Assembly (NCBI GenBank): GCA_963757125.1
Contig: CAVWQP010000009.1
Location: forward strand, 1,426,001-1,490,000
DNA from: CAVVSD01 sp963757125
Lineage (GTDB): Bacteria; Actinomycetota; Thermoleophilia; Solirubrobacterales; Solirubrobacteraceae
Length of the DNA stretch: 64,000 nucleotides
Reading direction: 5' to 3'
Part shown: positions 9,549-18,031 of the stretch, piece after piece
Layout: each line of letters begins with the position of its first letter
How positions within the stretch are numbered: the stretch's first letter is position 1
Program-made: the position numbers and the translations under genes
The notes under the pieces: generated by a model
Told to the model about the DNA's origin: nothing
Databases searched by the model: none
Seen by the model: only the letters and a program-made list of their open reading frames with translations

Positions 9549-10679
9549 GTGTCCACCAGCAGCCTCTCCCTCGACATCCCCAAGGACCTCCTTCCCGCCG
9601 ACGGCCGCTTCGGCTGCGGCCCGTCCAAGGTCCGTCCCGAACAGCTCGCCCACCTCGCCGACCAGGCGCACGTCATGGGCACGTCGCACCGACAGGCCCC
9701 GGTCAAGGCGGTCGTCGGTCGCGTGCGGTCCGGTCTGCGTGAGCTCTTCTCCCTCCCCGAGGACCACGAGGTCGTCCTCGGCAACGGCGGCACGACCGCG
9801 TTCTGGGATGCGGCCGCGGCGGGTCTCATCCGCGAGCGCTCGCTGCACCTGAGCTTCGGCGAGTTCTCCCAGAAGTTCGCCTCGGTCAGCGCCGGCGCTC
9901 CGTTCCTGGGGGACCCGATCGTCGTGAAGGCCGACCCCGGCGGCGCGCCCGCGCCCTCGGCGGACCCGAGCGCGGACGTCCTCGCGTGGGCGCACAACGA
10001 GACATCGACCGGCGTGATGGTCGACGTCGTGCGGCCCGCCGACGCCGGCGACGCGCTCGTCCTCGTCGACGCCACGTCGGGTGCCGGCGGCCTGCCCGTC
10101 GACGTGACGCAGACCGATGCCTACTACTTCGCGCCTCAGAAGTGCTTCGCCTCCGACGGCGGGCTGTGGCTCGCGCTGCTGAGCCCGGCCGCGATCGCGC
10201 GGGTCGAGGAGCTGGCGGCGACCGACCGGTGGATCCCCGAGTTCCTGTCGATCACGACGGCGCTGGACAACTCCCGCAAGGACCAGACCTACAACACCCC
10301 CGCGGTGGCGACGCTGCTCATGCTCGCCGACCAGATCGAGTGGATGCTGGCCAACGGCGGGTTGGACTGGTGCGTCTCGCGCACGCGCGAGTCCTCCGAT
10401 CACCTCTACGGATGGGCCGAGGCGTCCGACGTCGCCCGGCCGTTCGTGTCCGAGCCGGCGAACCGCTCGCTCGTCGTCGGCACGGTCGACTTCGACGAGT
10501 CCGTCGACGCGGCCGCGGTCGCCAAGGCGCTGCGCGCCAACGGCGTGGTCGACACCGAGCCGTACCGCAAGCTGGGTCGCAACCAGCTGCGCATCGGCAT
10601 GTTCCCGGCCGTCGAGCCCGACGACGTGCGCGCGCTCACCGGGTGCATCGACTTCGTGGTGGAGCAGCTGGCCCGATGA
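9549..10679 (+). CDS. serC: phosphoserine aminotransferase
   Basis: SerC transaminates 3-phosphohydroxypyruvate to phosphoserine. The 376-residue class V aminotransferase carries the PLP lysine K198 in YFAPQKCFAS, the N-terminal FGCGPSKVR, GNGGTTAFWDAA and TSHRQAPVK. It resembles the actinobacterial/proteobacterial class of SerC. The GTG start follows TAACCT by 6 nt, which could be a leaderless promoter. The stop overlaps the serA ATG (ATGA), so the two serine-pathway steps are coupled. Confidence 0.95.
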   Translation: MSTSSLSLDIPKDLLPADGRFGCGPSKVRPEQLAHLADQAHVMGTSHRQAPVKAVVGRVRSGLRELFSLPEDHEVVLGNGGTTAFWDAAAAGLIRERSLHLSFGEFSQKFASVSAGAPFLGDPIVVKADPGGAPAPSADPSADVLAWAHNETSTGVMVDVVRPADAGDALVLVDATSGAGGLPVDVTQTDAYYFAPQKCFASDGGLWLALLSPAAIARVEELAATDRWIPEFLSITTALDNSRKDQTYNTPAVATLLMLADQIEWMLANGGLDWCVSRTRESSDHLYGWAEASDVARPFVSEPANRSLVVGTVDFDESVDAAAVAKALRANGVVDTEPYRKLGRNQLRIGMFPAVEPDDVRALTGCIDFVVEQLAR

Positions 10680-12301
10680 AGGTCCTGGTGAAGGAGAAGA
10701 TCGGCGACTCGGGGGTCGAGCTGCTGCGCAGCCAGGGCTTCACGGTCGACATCGGGACCGACTGGACCCAGGAGGAGCTGGAGCAGCGCATCGGCGAGTA
10801 CGAGGGCCTGCTGATCCGGTCGGCCACGAAGGTCGACGCGGACCTCCTCGCCAAGGCGACGAACCTGCGGGCGGTCGGCCGCGCGGGCGTCGGGGTCGAC
10901 AACGTCGACGTCCCCGCCGCGACGAAGCGCGGCGTGGTCGTGGCCAACGCGCCGGAGTCCAACGTCGTGACCGCGGCCGAGCACACGCTCGCGCTGCTGC
11001 TCTCGCTGGCGCGCAACATCCCGCAGGCGCACGCATCGCTCGTCGAAGGCCGCTGGGAGCGCTCGAAGTACTCGGGCGTCGAGCTCATGGACAAGACGCT
11101 CGGCATCATCGGCTTCGGGCGCATCGGCCAGCTCGTCGCGCAGCGCGCGCAGGGCTTCGGGATGCGCATCGTGGCGTTCGACCCGTTCGTGGGCCCGGAG
11201 CGCTACCGGGAGCTCGGCGTCGAGAAGGGCGCCACGCCGGAGGACGTCTACGCCGTCGCCGACTTCATCACCATCCACCTGCCGAAGACGCCGGACACGG
11301 CCAACTGGCTGAACGCGAAGGCGTTCGCGGCGATGCGCGACGGCGTCCGCGTCCTCAACGTCGCCCGCGGCGGGCTCATCGACGAGGCCGCGCTGAAGGA
11401 CGCGCTGGACTCCGGCAAGGTCGCCGGCGCGGCGCTCGACGTGTTCCCGGCCGAGCCGACCACGGAGCACCCGCTCTTCGGCTATCCCAACGTCGTCGTC
11501 ACGCCGCATCTCGGCGCGTCGACCGCGGAGGCGACCGACCGCGCCGGCTTCCAGGCGGCCGAGCAGGTCGCCGCCGCGCTGAACGGCGGGACCGTGACGT
11601 CCGCGGTGAACATGCCGGCGATCGGCGCGGAGGACCTCGAGGTGCTCGGGCCGTTCATGCCGCTGTGCACGGCGCTGGGGCGCTTCGCGACGGCGATGGC
11701 GGAGGGCATGTCGATCGAGCGGGTCGAGGTCGAGCTCCTCGGACGCATCGGCGAGCGCGACGCCCGGCCGCTCAGCACTGCGGTGCTGCTCGGCGTGCTC
11801 AGCGGTCACACGGAGGAGGACCTCAACGCGGTCAACGTGAACACCGTGGCGGCCGACCGCGGGATCGAGCTCGTGGAGTCGCGGCGCGCGAGTGCACGCG
11901 ACTTCTCCGACCTCATCCGGGTCACGGTGTCCTCGGCGACGGCGCGCCACCGCGTGGTCGGCACGACGCTCGGCCGCCGCCACCGCCCGCACCTGCTCGA
12001 GGCGTGGGGACAGCGCTTCAACCTCCAGCTCGAGCCGTACGTGACGCTGCTGAAGTACCACGACGTGCCGGGGATGATCGGCAAGCTCGGCACGACGTTC
12101 GGCCACCACGGGCTGAACATCGAGCTCGCCACGGTCGGCCACGGGCCCGACGACGAGCCCGACGAGGGCGACACCCAGGCCGAGGCGGTCATGGCGGTCA
12201 CGACCGACCAGCCCGTCCCGCGCAGCGTGCTGGACGAGATCATCGCCGAGGAGGGCTTCGTCGCGGCCCGGTTCGTGTCGCTGGCGGGGACGCTGGGGTA
12301 G
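10676..12301 (+). CDS. serA: D-3-phosphoglycerate dehydrogenase, long form with ASB and ACT domains
   Basis: SerA oxidizes 3-phosphoglycerate, the first step of serine synthesis. The 541 residues match the mycobacterial type-I form: catalytic/NAD domains in the first about 310 residues (GFGRIGQ at about 145-151, catalytic Arg in NVARGGLIDE, His in TPHLGAST), an intervening allosteric-substrate-binding domain, and a C-terminal ACT domain (YHDVPGMIGKLGTTFG) that normally binds serine for feedback control. An insertion GPDDEPDEGDTQ in the ACT domain is acidic and unusual. Translation is coupled to serC. Confidence 0.97.
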   Translation: MKVLVKEKIGDSGVELLRSQGFTVDIGTDWTQEELEQRIGEYEGLLIRSATKVDADLLAKATNLRAVGRAGVGVDNVDVPAATKRGVVVANAPESNVVTAAEHTLALLLSLARNIPQAHASLVEGRWERSKYSGVELMDKTLGIIGFGRIGQLVAQRAQGFGMRIVAFDPFVGPERYRELGVEKGATPEDVYAVADFITIHLPKTPDTANWLNAKAFAAMRDGVRVLNVARGGLIDEAALKDALDSGKVAGAALDVFPAEPTTEHPLFGYPNVVVTPHLGASTAEATDRAGFQAAEQVAAALNGGTVTSAVNMPAIGAEDLEVLGPFMPLCTALGRFATAMAEGMSIERVEVELLGRIGERDARPLSTAVLLGVLSGHTEEDLNAVNVNTVAADRGIELVESRRASARDFSDLIRVTVSSATARHRVVGTTLGRRHRPHLLEAWGQRFNLQLEPYVTLLKYHDVPGMIGKLGTTFGHHGLNIELATVGHGPDDEPDEGDTQAEAVMAVTTDQPVPRSVLDEIIAEEGFVAARFVSLAGTLG

Positions 12302-12360
12302 GGGGCGCTCCGCTCAGGCCTTCGCTGCGCGGCGAGACCGCGCCCGAACTGCCGCGGCGA

Positions 12361-12449
12361 GGGCGGACGGGAGGAGGGGCGGCGCTCGCTTATTCAGCAC
12401 GACCGGGGAGTGGGGAGGGTACCGCATAGCGGCACCCCTCCGTCCGCCC
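12361..12449. terminator. inverted repeat in the convergent serA/aldolase gap
   Basis: The 207-bp gap (12302-12508) between converging genes holds no gene. GGGCGGACGG at 12361-12370 is exactly complementary to CCGTCCGCCC at 12440-12449, and the similarity extends further with mismatches (GAGGAGGGG against CCCCTC). The 69-nt loop contains smaller hairpins. No U-tract follows. It may act as a bidirectional terminator or RNA 3' end structure; this is inferred from position and pairing only. Confidence 0.45.
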
Positions 12450-12508
12450 TAGTCGAGCAGTTCGAACGAACGACCGGCGCTGCCGCAACACACCGCGCGG
12501 AGCGCCAC

Positions 12509-13429
12509 CTAAGCCGCCACAACCTCCCGCATCCAGGGCGACCCCGACAGCAGCTCCAGCACCCGCGCCTGCCCGGCCTCGCTCAGCCCCGCCAGAGGCT
12601 CCCGCGCGAACGCCGACGGCAGGATCCCCATGCGGTGCATGATCCACTTCGCCGGCACCGGGTTCGTCTCGGCGAACGCCGCGTCCACAAGCGCGTGCAG
12701 CTCGTAGTGCAGACGCCGCGCCGCGTCCTGGTCCCCGGCGACGAACGTGTCGTACAGCTGCGCGGCGGGCTCCGGGGCGAAGTTCGCCACGCACGACAGG
12801 TGGCCGTCGCCGCCCAGCGCGAGCATCGGGTAGCAGAGCAGCTCGATCCCCGAGAGCGCGATGAAGTCGGTGCCGCAGATGTCGAGGACGTAGGAGACGT
12901 GCTCGAAGTCGCGCGTCGTCTCCTTGATCCCGACGATGTTCTCGTGCGCCCGGCGCAGCCGGCCCACCGTCTCCGGCGTGATGTCCACCGCCGAGCGGAT
13001 CGGGACGTTGTAGACGAGGATCGGCAGGTCGGGGAACTCACTCGCGATCCGGCTGTACCAGTCGAAGAGCCCCTGCTGGGTCGGGCGCGCGTAGTAGGGC
13101 GCGACGACGAGCGCGGCCGGCGCGCCGAGCGACTGGGCCTCCGCAGTGAGCTCGAACGTCTCGTCCAGCCGCGCGGTTCCGGTGCCGGGCAGGAAGGGGA
13201 CGCGACCGTCGATCGCGGCCACCGCCGTCCGCATGACCTCGATGCGCTCGGCGACCGTCTGCGAGGTCGGCTCGCCCGTCGAGCCGCCGACGGAGATCCC
13301 GTGCGTCCCGCGCTCGAGCTGCCAGTCGATGAGACGACCGATCGAGTCGAGGTCGAGCGACCCGTCGTCGTGGAACGGGGTGACGAGCGGCGTGATCGCG
13401 CCCTTGACGTCGGAAACGGTGAAGCTCAT
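12509..13429 (-). CDS. DapA-family (dihydrodipicolinate synthase/N-acetylneuraminate lyase) aldolase, probably catabolic
   Basis: A 306-residue TIM-barrel class I aldolase. The Schiff-base lysine is in NIVGIKETTRD and the catalytic Tyr in LVYNVPIRSAVD; GGSTGEPTSQT replaces the GTTGE(S/A) carboxylate-binding loop. The family condenses or cleaves pyruvate adducts. Its place next to a FAH-RraA fusion and the hpa genes argues against lysine synthesis. I infer that it cleaves 2,4-dihydroxyhept-2-enedioate or a similar pathway product to pyruvate and succinate semialdehyde, the job HpaI does elsewhere. A good ribosome-binding site (AAGGAGATCCGC) lies in the 11-nt gap after the upstream gene. Confidence 0.82.
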   Translation of the reverse strand: MSFTVSDVKGAITPLVTPFHDDGSLDLDSIGRLIDWQLERGTHGISVGGSTGEPTSQTVAERIEVMRTAVAAIDGRVPFLPGTGTARLDETFELTAEAQSLGAPAALVVAPYYARPTQQGLFDWYSRIASEFPDLPILVYNVPIRSAVDITPETVGRLRRAHENIVGIKETTRDFEHVSYVLDICGTDFIALSGIELLCYPMLALGGDGHLSCVANFAPEPAAQLYDTFVAGDQDAARRLHYELHALVDAAFAETNPVPAKWIMHRMGILPSAFAREPLAGLSEAGQARVLELLSGSPWMREVVAA

Positions 13430-13440
13430 GCGGATCTCCT

Positions 13441-14871
13441 TCAGTCGCCGGCGCGCGCGGCGCGCCAGGCCTCGAACTCCTCACGGCGCTCCGGCGCCAT
13501 GGGGAAGGTGTCACGGACCGAGTCGCCCGCCTGGACGCGCTCGAGCGCCCACTCCTCGCGCAGCTCCTGCTCGGTCGCGTCGTGCGCGACCTCTTCCGCC
13601 ATCGCCGCGGGCACGACGACGACGCCCTCCGCGTCACCCACCATCACGTCGCCCGGCATGACCAGCACGCCGCCGCACGTGACCGGGACCATCGACTCCA
13701 GCGGGTAGTGCACGAGCCCGAGCACGGAGCCGTGCGGCGCCTGGAAGTAGGTGGGGATGTCGAGCCCCGCGACGGCCGGGCTGTCGCGCAGGCCGCCGTC
13801 GGTGATGACGCCGGTGCCCCCGCGCGCGAGCACCCGCGCGACGAGGATGTCGCCGATCGTGCCGGCGCCGGGGTCCTCGCGCGCCTCGATGACGAGCGCC
13901 TCGCGCGGCTCGACGGCCTCGATGGCGGCCTTCTGCGCGTTGAGCGGTGCCTTGTCGGCCTCGCGGACGTCCTCGCGCAGCGCGACGTAGCGCAGCGTCC
14001 GCGCGTAGCCGACGAGGCGCAGGTCGGGCCGCGTGGAGTGCACGCCGCGGATCCACGAGTTGCGCACGCCGCGCCGCTGGAGCTGCTGCGTGAGCGTCGC
14101 CGTCCCGACGTGGTGCAGCATCTGCCACGCCTCGGGCGTGAGCTCGTGCGCGCGGGGCACGGGCTCGCCGGTCGCCCACGAGCGCACCTCCGGCGTCACC
14201 TTCGGCCCGGCGCCCCAGGCCTCCATGTCGTGATCGGCCTCGACGACCGTGCTGCGCACGCTGCCCGCGCCCTCGAGCTCGACCTCGACGACGTCGCCGA
14301 GATCCAGCACGCCCGTGCCCGTCGGCGTGCCGGTGAGGATGACGTCGCCCGGCTCGAGCGTGATGAAGCGCGTGATGTCCGCGATGAGGTCCGCGAAGGA
14401 GAAGATGAGGTTGGCCGAGACGTCCTCCTGGACGACCTCGCCGTTCACGCGCGTGCGGAGCACGAGCGCCTGCGGGTCGATGTCGCCGGCCGCAACCGCC
14501 GGGCCGATCGGCGTGAAGCCGTCCTGGCCCTTCGAGAAGAGGTTGGAGCCGCGGTCGTTCCAGCGGAAGTCCGCGATCCCGGCGTCGTTGGCGGCCGCGA
14601 ACCACCCGACGTGGGCGAGCGCGTCCTCGGGCGCGACGCGATGCGCGCGCGTGCCGATCACGACCGCGATCTCGCCCTCGTACCCGAGCAGCTCGGTCCC
14701 GCGCGGCCGGACGAGGTCGCCGTCGCCGGCCAACGTGGACGGCGGCTTGAGGAAGTAGGAAGGTACGGACGGCGTGCGCCCGCGCTCGGCCGCCCGGCTG
14801 CGGTAGTTCAGGTGGACGGCGATGACCTTGGAGGTCGTCAGGCCTGCTGGCAGGGGCATCGGGGCGATCAT
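13441..14871 (-). CDS. fusion protein: fumarylacetoacetate-hydrolase domain plus RraA-like aldolase/decarboxylase domain
   Basis: This 476-residue protein joins two catabolic domains. Residues about 10-235 are a FAH/HpaG-type fold (SKVIAVHLNYRSRA, FLKPPST, metal-ligand segment GYEGEIAVVIG, NDRGSN, TGTPTGTG), the family that decarboxylates or isomerizes 5-oxopent-3-ene-1,2,5-tricarboxylate. Residues about 245-470 are RraA/HMG-aldolase-like (GTIGDILVARVLARGG then VITDGGLRDSPAV, with the conserved G-x20-R-D element). E. coli HpaG instead has two FAH repeats. ATG 14871 is chosen because it immediately precedes the fold; upstream in-frame starts overlap the divergent gene's leader. It lies upstream of the aldolase on one transcript. 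No HpaF or HpaH is nearby. Confidence 0.88.
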   Translation of the reverse strand: MIAPMPLPAGLTTSKVIAVHLNYRSRAAERGRTPSVPSYFLKPPSTLAGDGDLVRPRGTELLGYEGEIAVVIGTRAHRVAPEDALAHVGWFAAANDAGIADFRWNDRGSNLFSKGQDGFTPIGPAVAAGDIDPQALVLRTRVNGEVVQEDVSANLIFSFADLIADITRFITLEPGDVILTGTPTGTGVLDLGDVVEVELEGAGSVRSTVVEADHDMEAWGAGPKVTPEVRSWATGEPVPRAHELTPEAWQMLHHVGTATLTQQLQRRGVRNSWIRGVHSTRPDLRLVGYARTLRYVALREDVREADKAPLNAQKAAIEAVEPREALVIEAREDPGAGTIGDILVARVLARGGTGVITDGGLRDSPAVAGLDIPTYFQAPHGSVLGLVHYPLESMVPVTCGGVLVMPGDVMVGDAEGVVVVPAAMAEEVAHDATEQELREEWALERVQAGDSVRDTFPMAPERREEFEAWRAARAGD

Positions 14872-14874
14872 ATA

Positions 14875-14894
14875 TGGTTTCCGATCACACACCA
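14875..14894. promoter_or_regulatory. imperfect palindrome between divergent hpa operons
   Basis: The 35-bp divergent gap holds a 20-bp element beginning TGGT and ending ACCA (imperfect dyad: TGGTTTCCGA against TGGTGTGTGA). Its central position between the two catabolic arms makes it a candidate operator for the nearby IclR protein, but the symmetry is weak. GGGAGAGG just downstream is the ribosome-binding site of the plus-strand gene. Confidence 0.3.
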
Positions 14895-14906
14895 GGGAGA
14901 GGCACC

Positions 14907-16445
14907 ATGACGCACACGCAGGCCACGGCGCCGCGCCGGGCGCAGCTCGTGGAGGAGATCGGCCTCCAGCGCCACTACATCGACGGGGAGTTCCGCGAGA
15001 GCGTGGCGGGCGGCACGTTCACGACGCTCGACCCCGCGACGAACGAGGTCATCACCGAGGCGTCCGACGGGCAGGCCGCCGACGTCGACGCCGCGGTCGC
15101 CGCTGCGCGCCGCGCGTTCGACGAGGGTCCCTGGCCGAAGATGAAGGCGGCCGACCGCGCGAAGGTCCTGCGCCGGATCGCCGAGCTCGTCCGCGCGCAC
15201 GCCGAGGAGTTCATCGAGCGCGAGGTCCTCGACATCGGCATGCCGATCAAGCAGATGCGCGGGCTCGCGGCCCGCGCCGCGCAGAACTTCGAGTACTACG
15301 CGGGCGTCATCACCGAGCTGCACGGCCGGTCCTTCCAGGTGGGCGACGAGTTCCTGAACTACACGATCCACAAGCCCGTCGGCGTTGCCGGGATGATCAT
15401 GCCCTGGAACGCGCCGCTCATGCTGTCGACCTGGCGCATCGCGCCGGCGCTGGCCGCGGGCAACACGATCGTCCTCAAGCCCGCCGAGTGGTCGCCGCTC
15501 ACCGCGACGCTGCTGGCCTCGGTCCTCGAGGAGGCCGAGCTGCCGCCGGGCGTCTTCAACGTCGTCCACGGCTTCGGCGAGACCGCCGGCGCGCCGCTGT
15601 CCTCGCATCCCGACGTCCAGCTCATCTGCTTCACGGGGGAGACGACGACGGGCTCGACGATCATCGCCGCCGGCGCGCCGACGCTGAAGCGCTCCTCCGT
15701 CGAGCTCGGGGGCAAGTCGCCGGTCGTCGTCTTCGAGGACGCCGATCCCGACCTCGCGGTGGACGCCGCACTCGCGCAGATCTTCACCCTCAACGGCCAG
15801 CGCTGCACCGCCGGCTCGCGGCTGCTCGTCCAGCGCCCGCTGTACGAGCAGATCGTGACCGCGGTCGCCGAGCGCGCGAGGAACGTCCGCGTCGGCGACC
15901 CCTTCGACCCCGGCACGGAGCTCGGGCCGCTCATCCGCCCCGAGCACCACGCGCGCGTCATGGACTACATCGAGTCCGCCCGCGCGCGGGGCGCACGGAT
16001 CCTGGCCGGCGGCGAGCGCCCCGACGGGATGCCCGACGGCAACTTCCTGCGCGCGACCGTCATCGCCGATGTCGACGAGAGCTTCGAGGTCTTCAAGGAG
16101 GAGATCTTCGGCCCCGTCCTCGTCGCGATGCCGTTCGACACCGAGGAGGAGGCGATCCGGCTCGCGAACGCGACCGAGTACGGCCTCGCCGCCTACGTCT
16201 GGACGAACGACATCAAGCGCGCCCACCGCGTCGCCCACGCGATCGACACGGGCATGTGCTGGATCAACTCGCAGAACGTCCGCGACCTGCGGACGCCGTT
16301 CGGCGGGGTCAAGAACAGCGGGATCGGCCGCGAGGGCGGCGACTACGCGTTCGAGTTCTACTGCGAGACCGAGATCGTGCACGTCGCGCTCGGCACCCAT
16401 GCCATCCCGAAGATCGGGATGCCCGACGCGGAGGAGGAGCGGTGA
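14907..16445 (+). CDS. hpaE: 5-carboxymethyl-2-hydroxymuconate semialdehyde dehydrogenase
   Basis: HpaE oxidizes the ring-cleavage product CHMS to the tricarboxylic acid with NAD. The 512-residue aldehyde dehydrogenase shows the N-terminal cofactor domain (MPWNAPLMLSTWR, KPAEWSPLTA), the general base Glu in ELGGKSP and nucleophile Cys300 in GQRCTAGSR. The C-terminal block NSQNVRDLRTPFGGVKNSG is close to HpaE/BetB-like enzymes. Start ATG 14907 follows GGGAGAGG at proper spacing. The stop overlaps the hpaD GTG (GTGA). The specific substrate is assigned from the adjacent HpaD and HpaBC. Confidence 0.9.
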   Translation: MTHTQATAPRRAQLVEEIGLQRHYIDGEFRESVAGGTFTTLDPATNEVITEASDGQAADVDAAVAAARRAFDEGPWPKMKAADRAKVLRRIAELVRAHAEEFIEREVLDIGMPIKQMRGLAARAAQNFEYYAGVITELHGRSFQVGDEFLNYTIHKPVGVAGMIMPWNAPLMLSTWRIAPALAAGNTIVLKPAEWSPLTATLLASVLEEAELPPGVFNVVHGFGETAGAPLSSHPDVQLICFTGETTTGSTIIAAGAPTLKRSSVELGGKSPVVVFEDADPDLAVDAALAQIFTLNGQRCTAGSRLLVQRPLYEQIVTAVAERARNVRVGDPFDPGTELGPLIRPEHHARVMDYIESARARGARILAGGERPDGMPDGNFLRATVIADVDESFEVFKEEIFGPVLVAMPFDTEEEAIRLANATEYGLAAYVWTNDIKRAHRVAHAIDTGMCWINSQNVRDLRTPFGGVKNSGIGREGGDYAFEFYCETEIVHVALGTHAIPKIGMPDAEEER

Positions 16446-17476
16446 GCGCCACCGTCGCACAGCAGCTGCTGAAGGGTCCCTCGGAGGTCCCGTTCGACAT
16501 CATGCGCGTCGCCTACGGCGTGCTGCAGGTGCGCGACGTCGACGCGTCGCTGCACTTCTACGAGGAGCTGCTCGGCCTGCGCCTGACGCTCCGCGACGGC
16601 GACGTCGCCTACCTCAAGGGCTGGGAGGAGCGCCAGCACCACTCGCTCGTCCTGCGCAAGGGCGACACGCCCGCCGTCGAGCGGCTCGGCTTCCGCGTGC
16701 GCACCGACCACGACCTCGACCTGCTCGCCGACTGGTACGCGGAGCGCGGCGGCACCGTCCGGATGGGCGACGCCGACCTGCGCGGGATGACCGGCCGGAC
16801 GCTGCGGGTGTGGGACCACCTCGGCACCCCGCTGGAGTTCTACGTCGCGATGGAGCTGCTGCCGTCCGTGCTGCAGGACTACCACCTGCACCGCGGCGCG
16901 CCGATCATGCGCTTCGATCACGTCAACCTGCACTCCTCGCAGCTCGAGGAGGCGCTCGTGCACTGGCAGCAGCTCGGGTTCCGCTGCTCGGAGTACATCT
17001 CCACCGACTCCCGGCCGGAGCGGGTGACCGGGGCGTGGATGCTGCGCAAGCCCACCGTCCACGACGTCGCGCTCACCGCCGGCAAGGGCCCGCGGCTGCA
17101 TCACCTCGCGATGTGGGTCGCCGAGCCGAACGGGATCCTGCGCCTCTGCGACCAGCTCGGCGGCGCGCACTGGACGCACGCGATCGAGCGGGGGCCGGGG
17201 CGCCACGGCGTCTCCAACGCGTTCTTCGTGTACCTCCGCGACCCGGACGGCCACCGCCTCGAGCTGTACACGTGCGACTACTACACGGGGGACCCGGACC
17301 ACGTGCCTCTGCGATGGTCGGTCAACGACCCCCGCTGCCGCTCGTTCTGGGGCACCCGCGCGCCGGACTCCTGGTACGACGAGAGCTCGACGCTGCTCGG
17401 CCCCGACGGCGAGCCCGTCCCGACGACGGAGGCGACCGTCGACGAGCGCGATCAGCACTCGGAGGTGATGGCCTGA
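16442..17476 (+). CDS. hpaD: 3,4-dihydroxyphenylacetate (homoprotocatechuate) 2,3-dioxygenase
   Basis: This extradiol dioxygenase opens the homoprotocatechuate ring to CHMS. The 344-residue protein has two VOC/glyoxalase-fold halves. The metal ligands of the Brevibacterium/Arthrobacter enzyme are recognizable: His in RFDHVNLHSS, His in PRLHHLAMW and Glu in GHRLELYTCDYYTGDPD. The C-terminal lid segment NDPRCRSFWGTRAPDSWYDE is characteristic of homoprotocatechuate dioxygenases and of little else. The GTG start overlaps the hpaE stop, so the two enzymes are coupled. Confidence 0.96.
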   Translation: MSATVAQQLLKGPSEVPFDIMRVAYGVLQVRDVDASLHFYEELLGLRLTLRDGDVAYLKGWEERQHHSLVLRKGDTPAVERLGFRVRTDHDLDLLADWYAERGGTVRMGDADLRGMTGRTLRVWDHLGTPLEFYVAMELLPSVLQDYHLHRGAPIMRFDHVNLHSSQLEEALVHWQQLGFRCSEYISTDSRPERVTGAWMLRKPTVHDVALTAGKGPRLHHLAMWVAEPNGILRLCDQLGGAHWTHAIERGPGRHGVSNAFFVYLRDPDGHRLELYTCDYYTGDPDHVPLRWSVNDPRCRSFWGTRAPDSWYDESSTLLGPDGEPVPTTEATVDERDQHSEVMA

Positions 17477-17509
17477 ACAGATTACGTGCACAGCGTTCGC
17501 TATCCGTGC

Positions 17510-17515
17510 TACGGT
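17510..17515 (+). promoter_or_regulatory. -10 hexamer of hpaC-hpaB
   Basis: TACGGT ends 7 nt before the hpaC ATG in a 46-bp gap, and no ribosome-binding site is seen, pointing to a second, leaderless promoter for the monooxygenase genes. Confidence 0.4.
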
Positions 17516-17522
17516 CTCGCCC

Positions 17523-18011
17523 ATGGGAGAGCACGACCTCGCGCGGCTGAGGACGGCCCTCGGCCGCTTCGCGACCGGCGTGGCCGTCGTGGCCTTCGAC
17601 GGTCCCGACGGCCGGCACGGGATGACGATCAACTCGTTCACGTCGGTCTCCATGCGCCCACCGCTCGTCCTGGCCAGCGTGGCCAGGAAGGCGCGGGCCC
17701 ACGACGCCCTCGACGGGCAGGCGTTCTCGATCAGCATCCTCGGGGCCGAGCAGGAGGACGTCGCGCGCTGCTTCGCCGGCGGTCCCGCGGTCGACGTGCA
17801 CTGGGTCGAGGGCGACGTCGCCCCCCGGGTCGCCGGTGCGCTGGCCTCGATGGAGTGCCGCCCCTGGCGCTCCTACGACGGGGGCGACCACACGCTGTTC
17901 CTCGGCGAGGTGGTGGCGTTCGACCATCGCGACGGGGATGCGCTGGGCTACCACGCCAGCGGCTTCACGACGATCGCCGAGTCGGTCCTCGGCTACGAGC
18001 ACCTCATCTAG
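17523..18011 (+). CDS. hpaC: flavin reductase component of 4-hydroxyphenylacetate 3-monooxygenase
   Basis: The 162-residue flavin-reductase-like (FMN-binding split-barrel) protein supplies reduced FAD or FMN to HpaB using NAD(P)H. Typical blocks are LGRFATGVAVVA near the N-terminus, GMTINSFTSVSMRPPLVLAS (flavin site), FSISILGAEQEDVARCFA and HTLFLGEVVAF. It ends normally at about the family length and lies 20 nt before hpaB, whose strong ribosome-binding site is in that gap. Related reductases serve other two-component monooxygenases, so the partner defines the role. Confidence 0.9.
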   Translation: MGEHDLARLRTALGRFATGVAVVAFDGPDGRHGMTINSFTSVSMRPPLVLASVARKARAHDALDGQAFSISILGAEQEDVARCFAGGPAVDVHWVEGDVAPRVAGALASMECRPWRSYDGGDHTLFLGEVVAFDHRDGDALGYHASGFTTIAESVLGYEHLI

Positions 18012-18031
18012 GACCTAGGAGGAGAGACAGC

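Noticed and set aside
12509..13429. Lysine-biosynthetic dapA
   Set aside because: It has the right family but sits in an aromatic-catabolism unit, and the GGSTGE loop differs from standard DapA; a catabolic aldolase is more likely.
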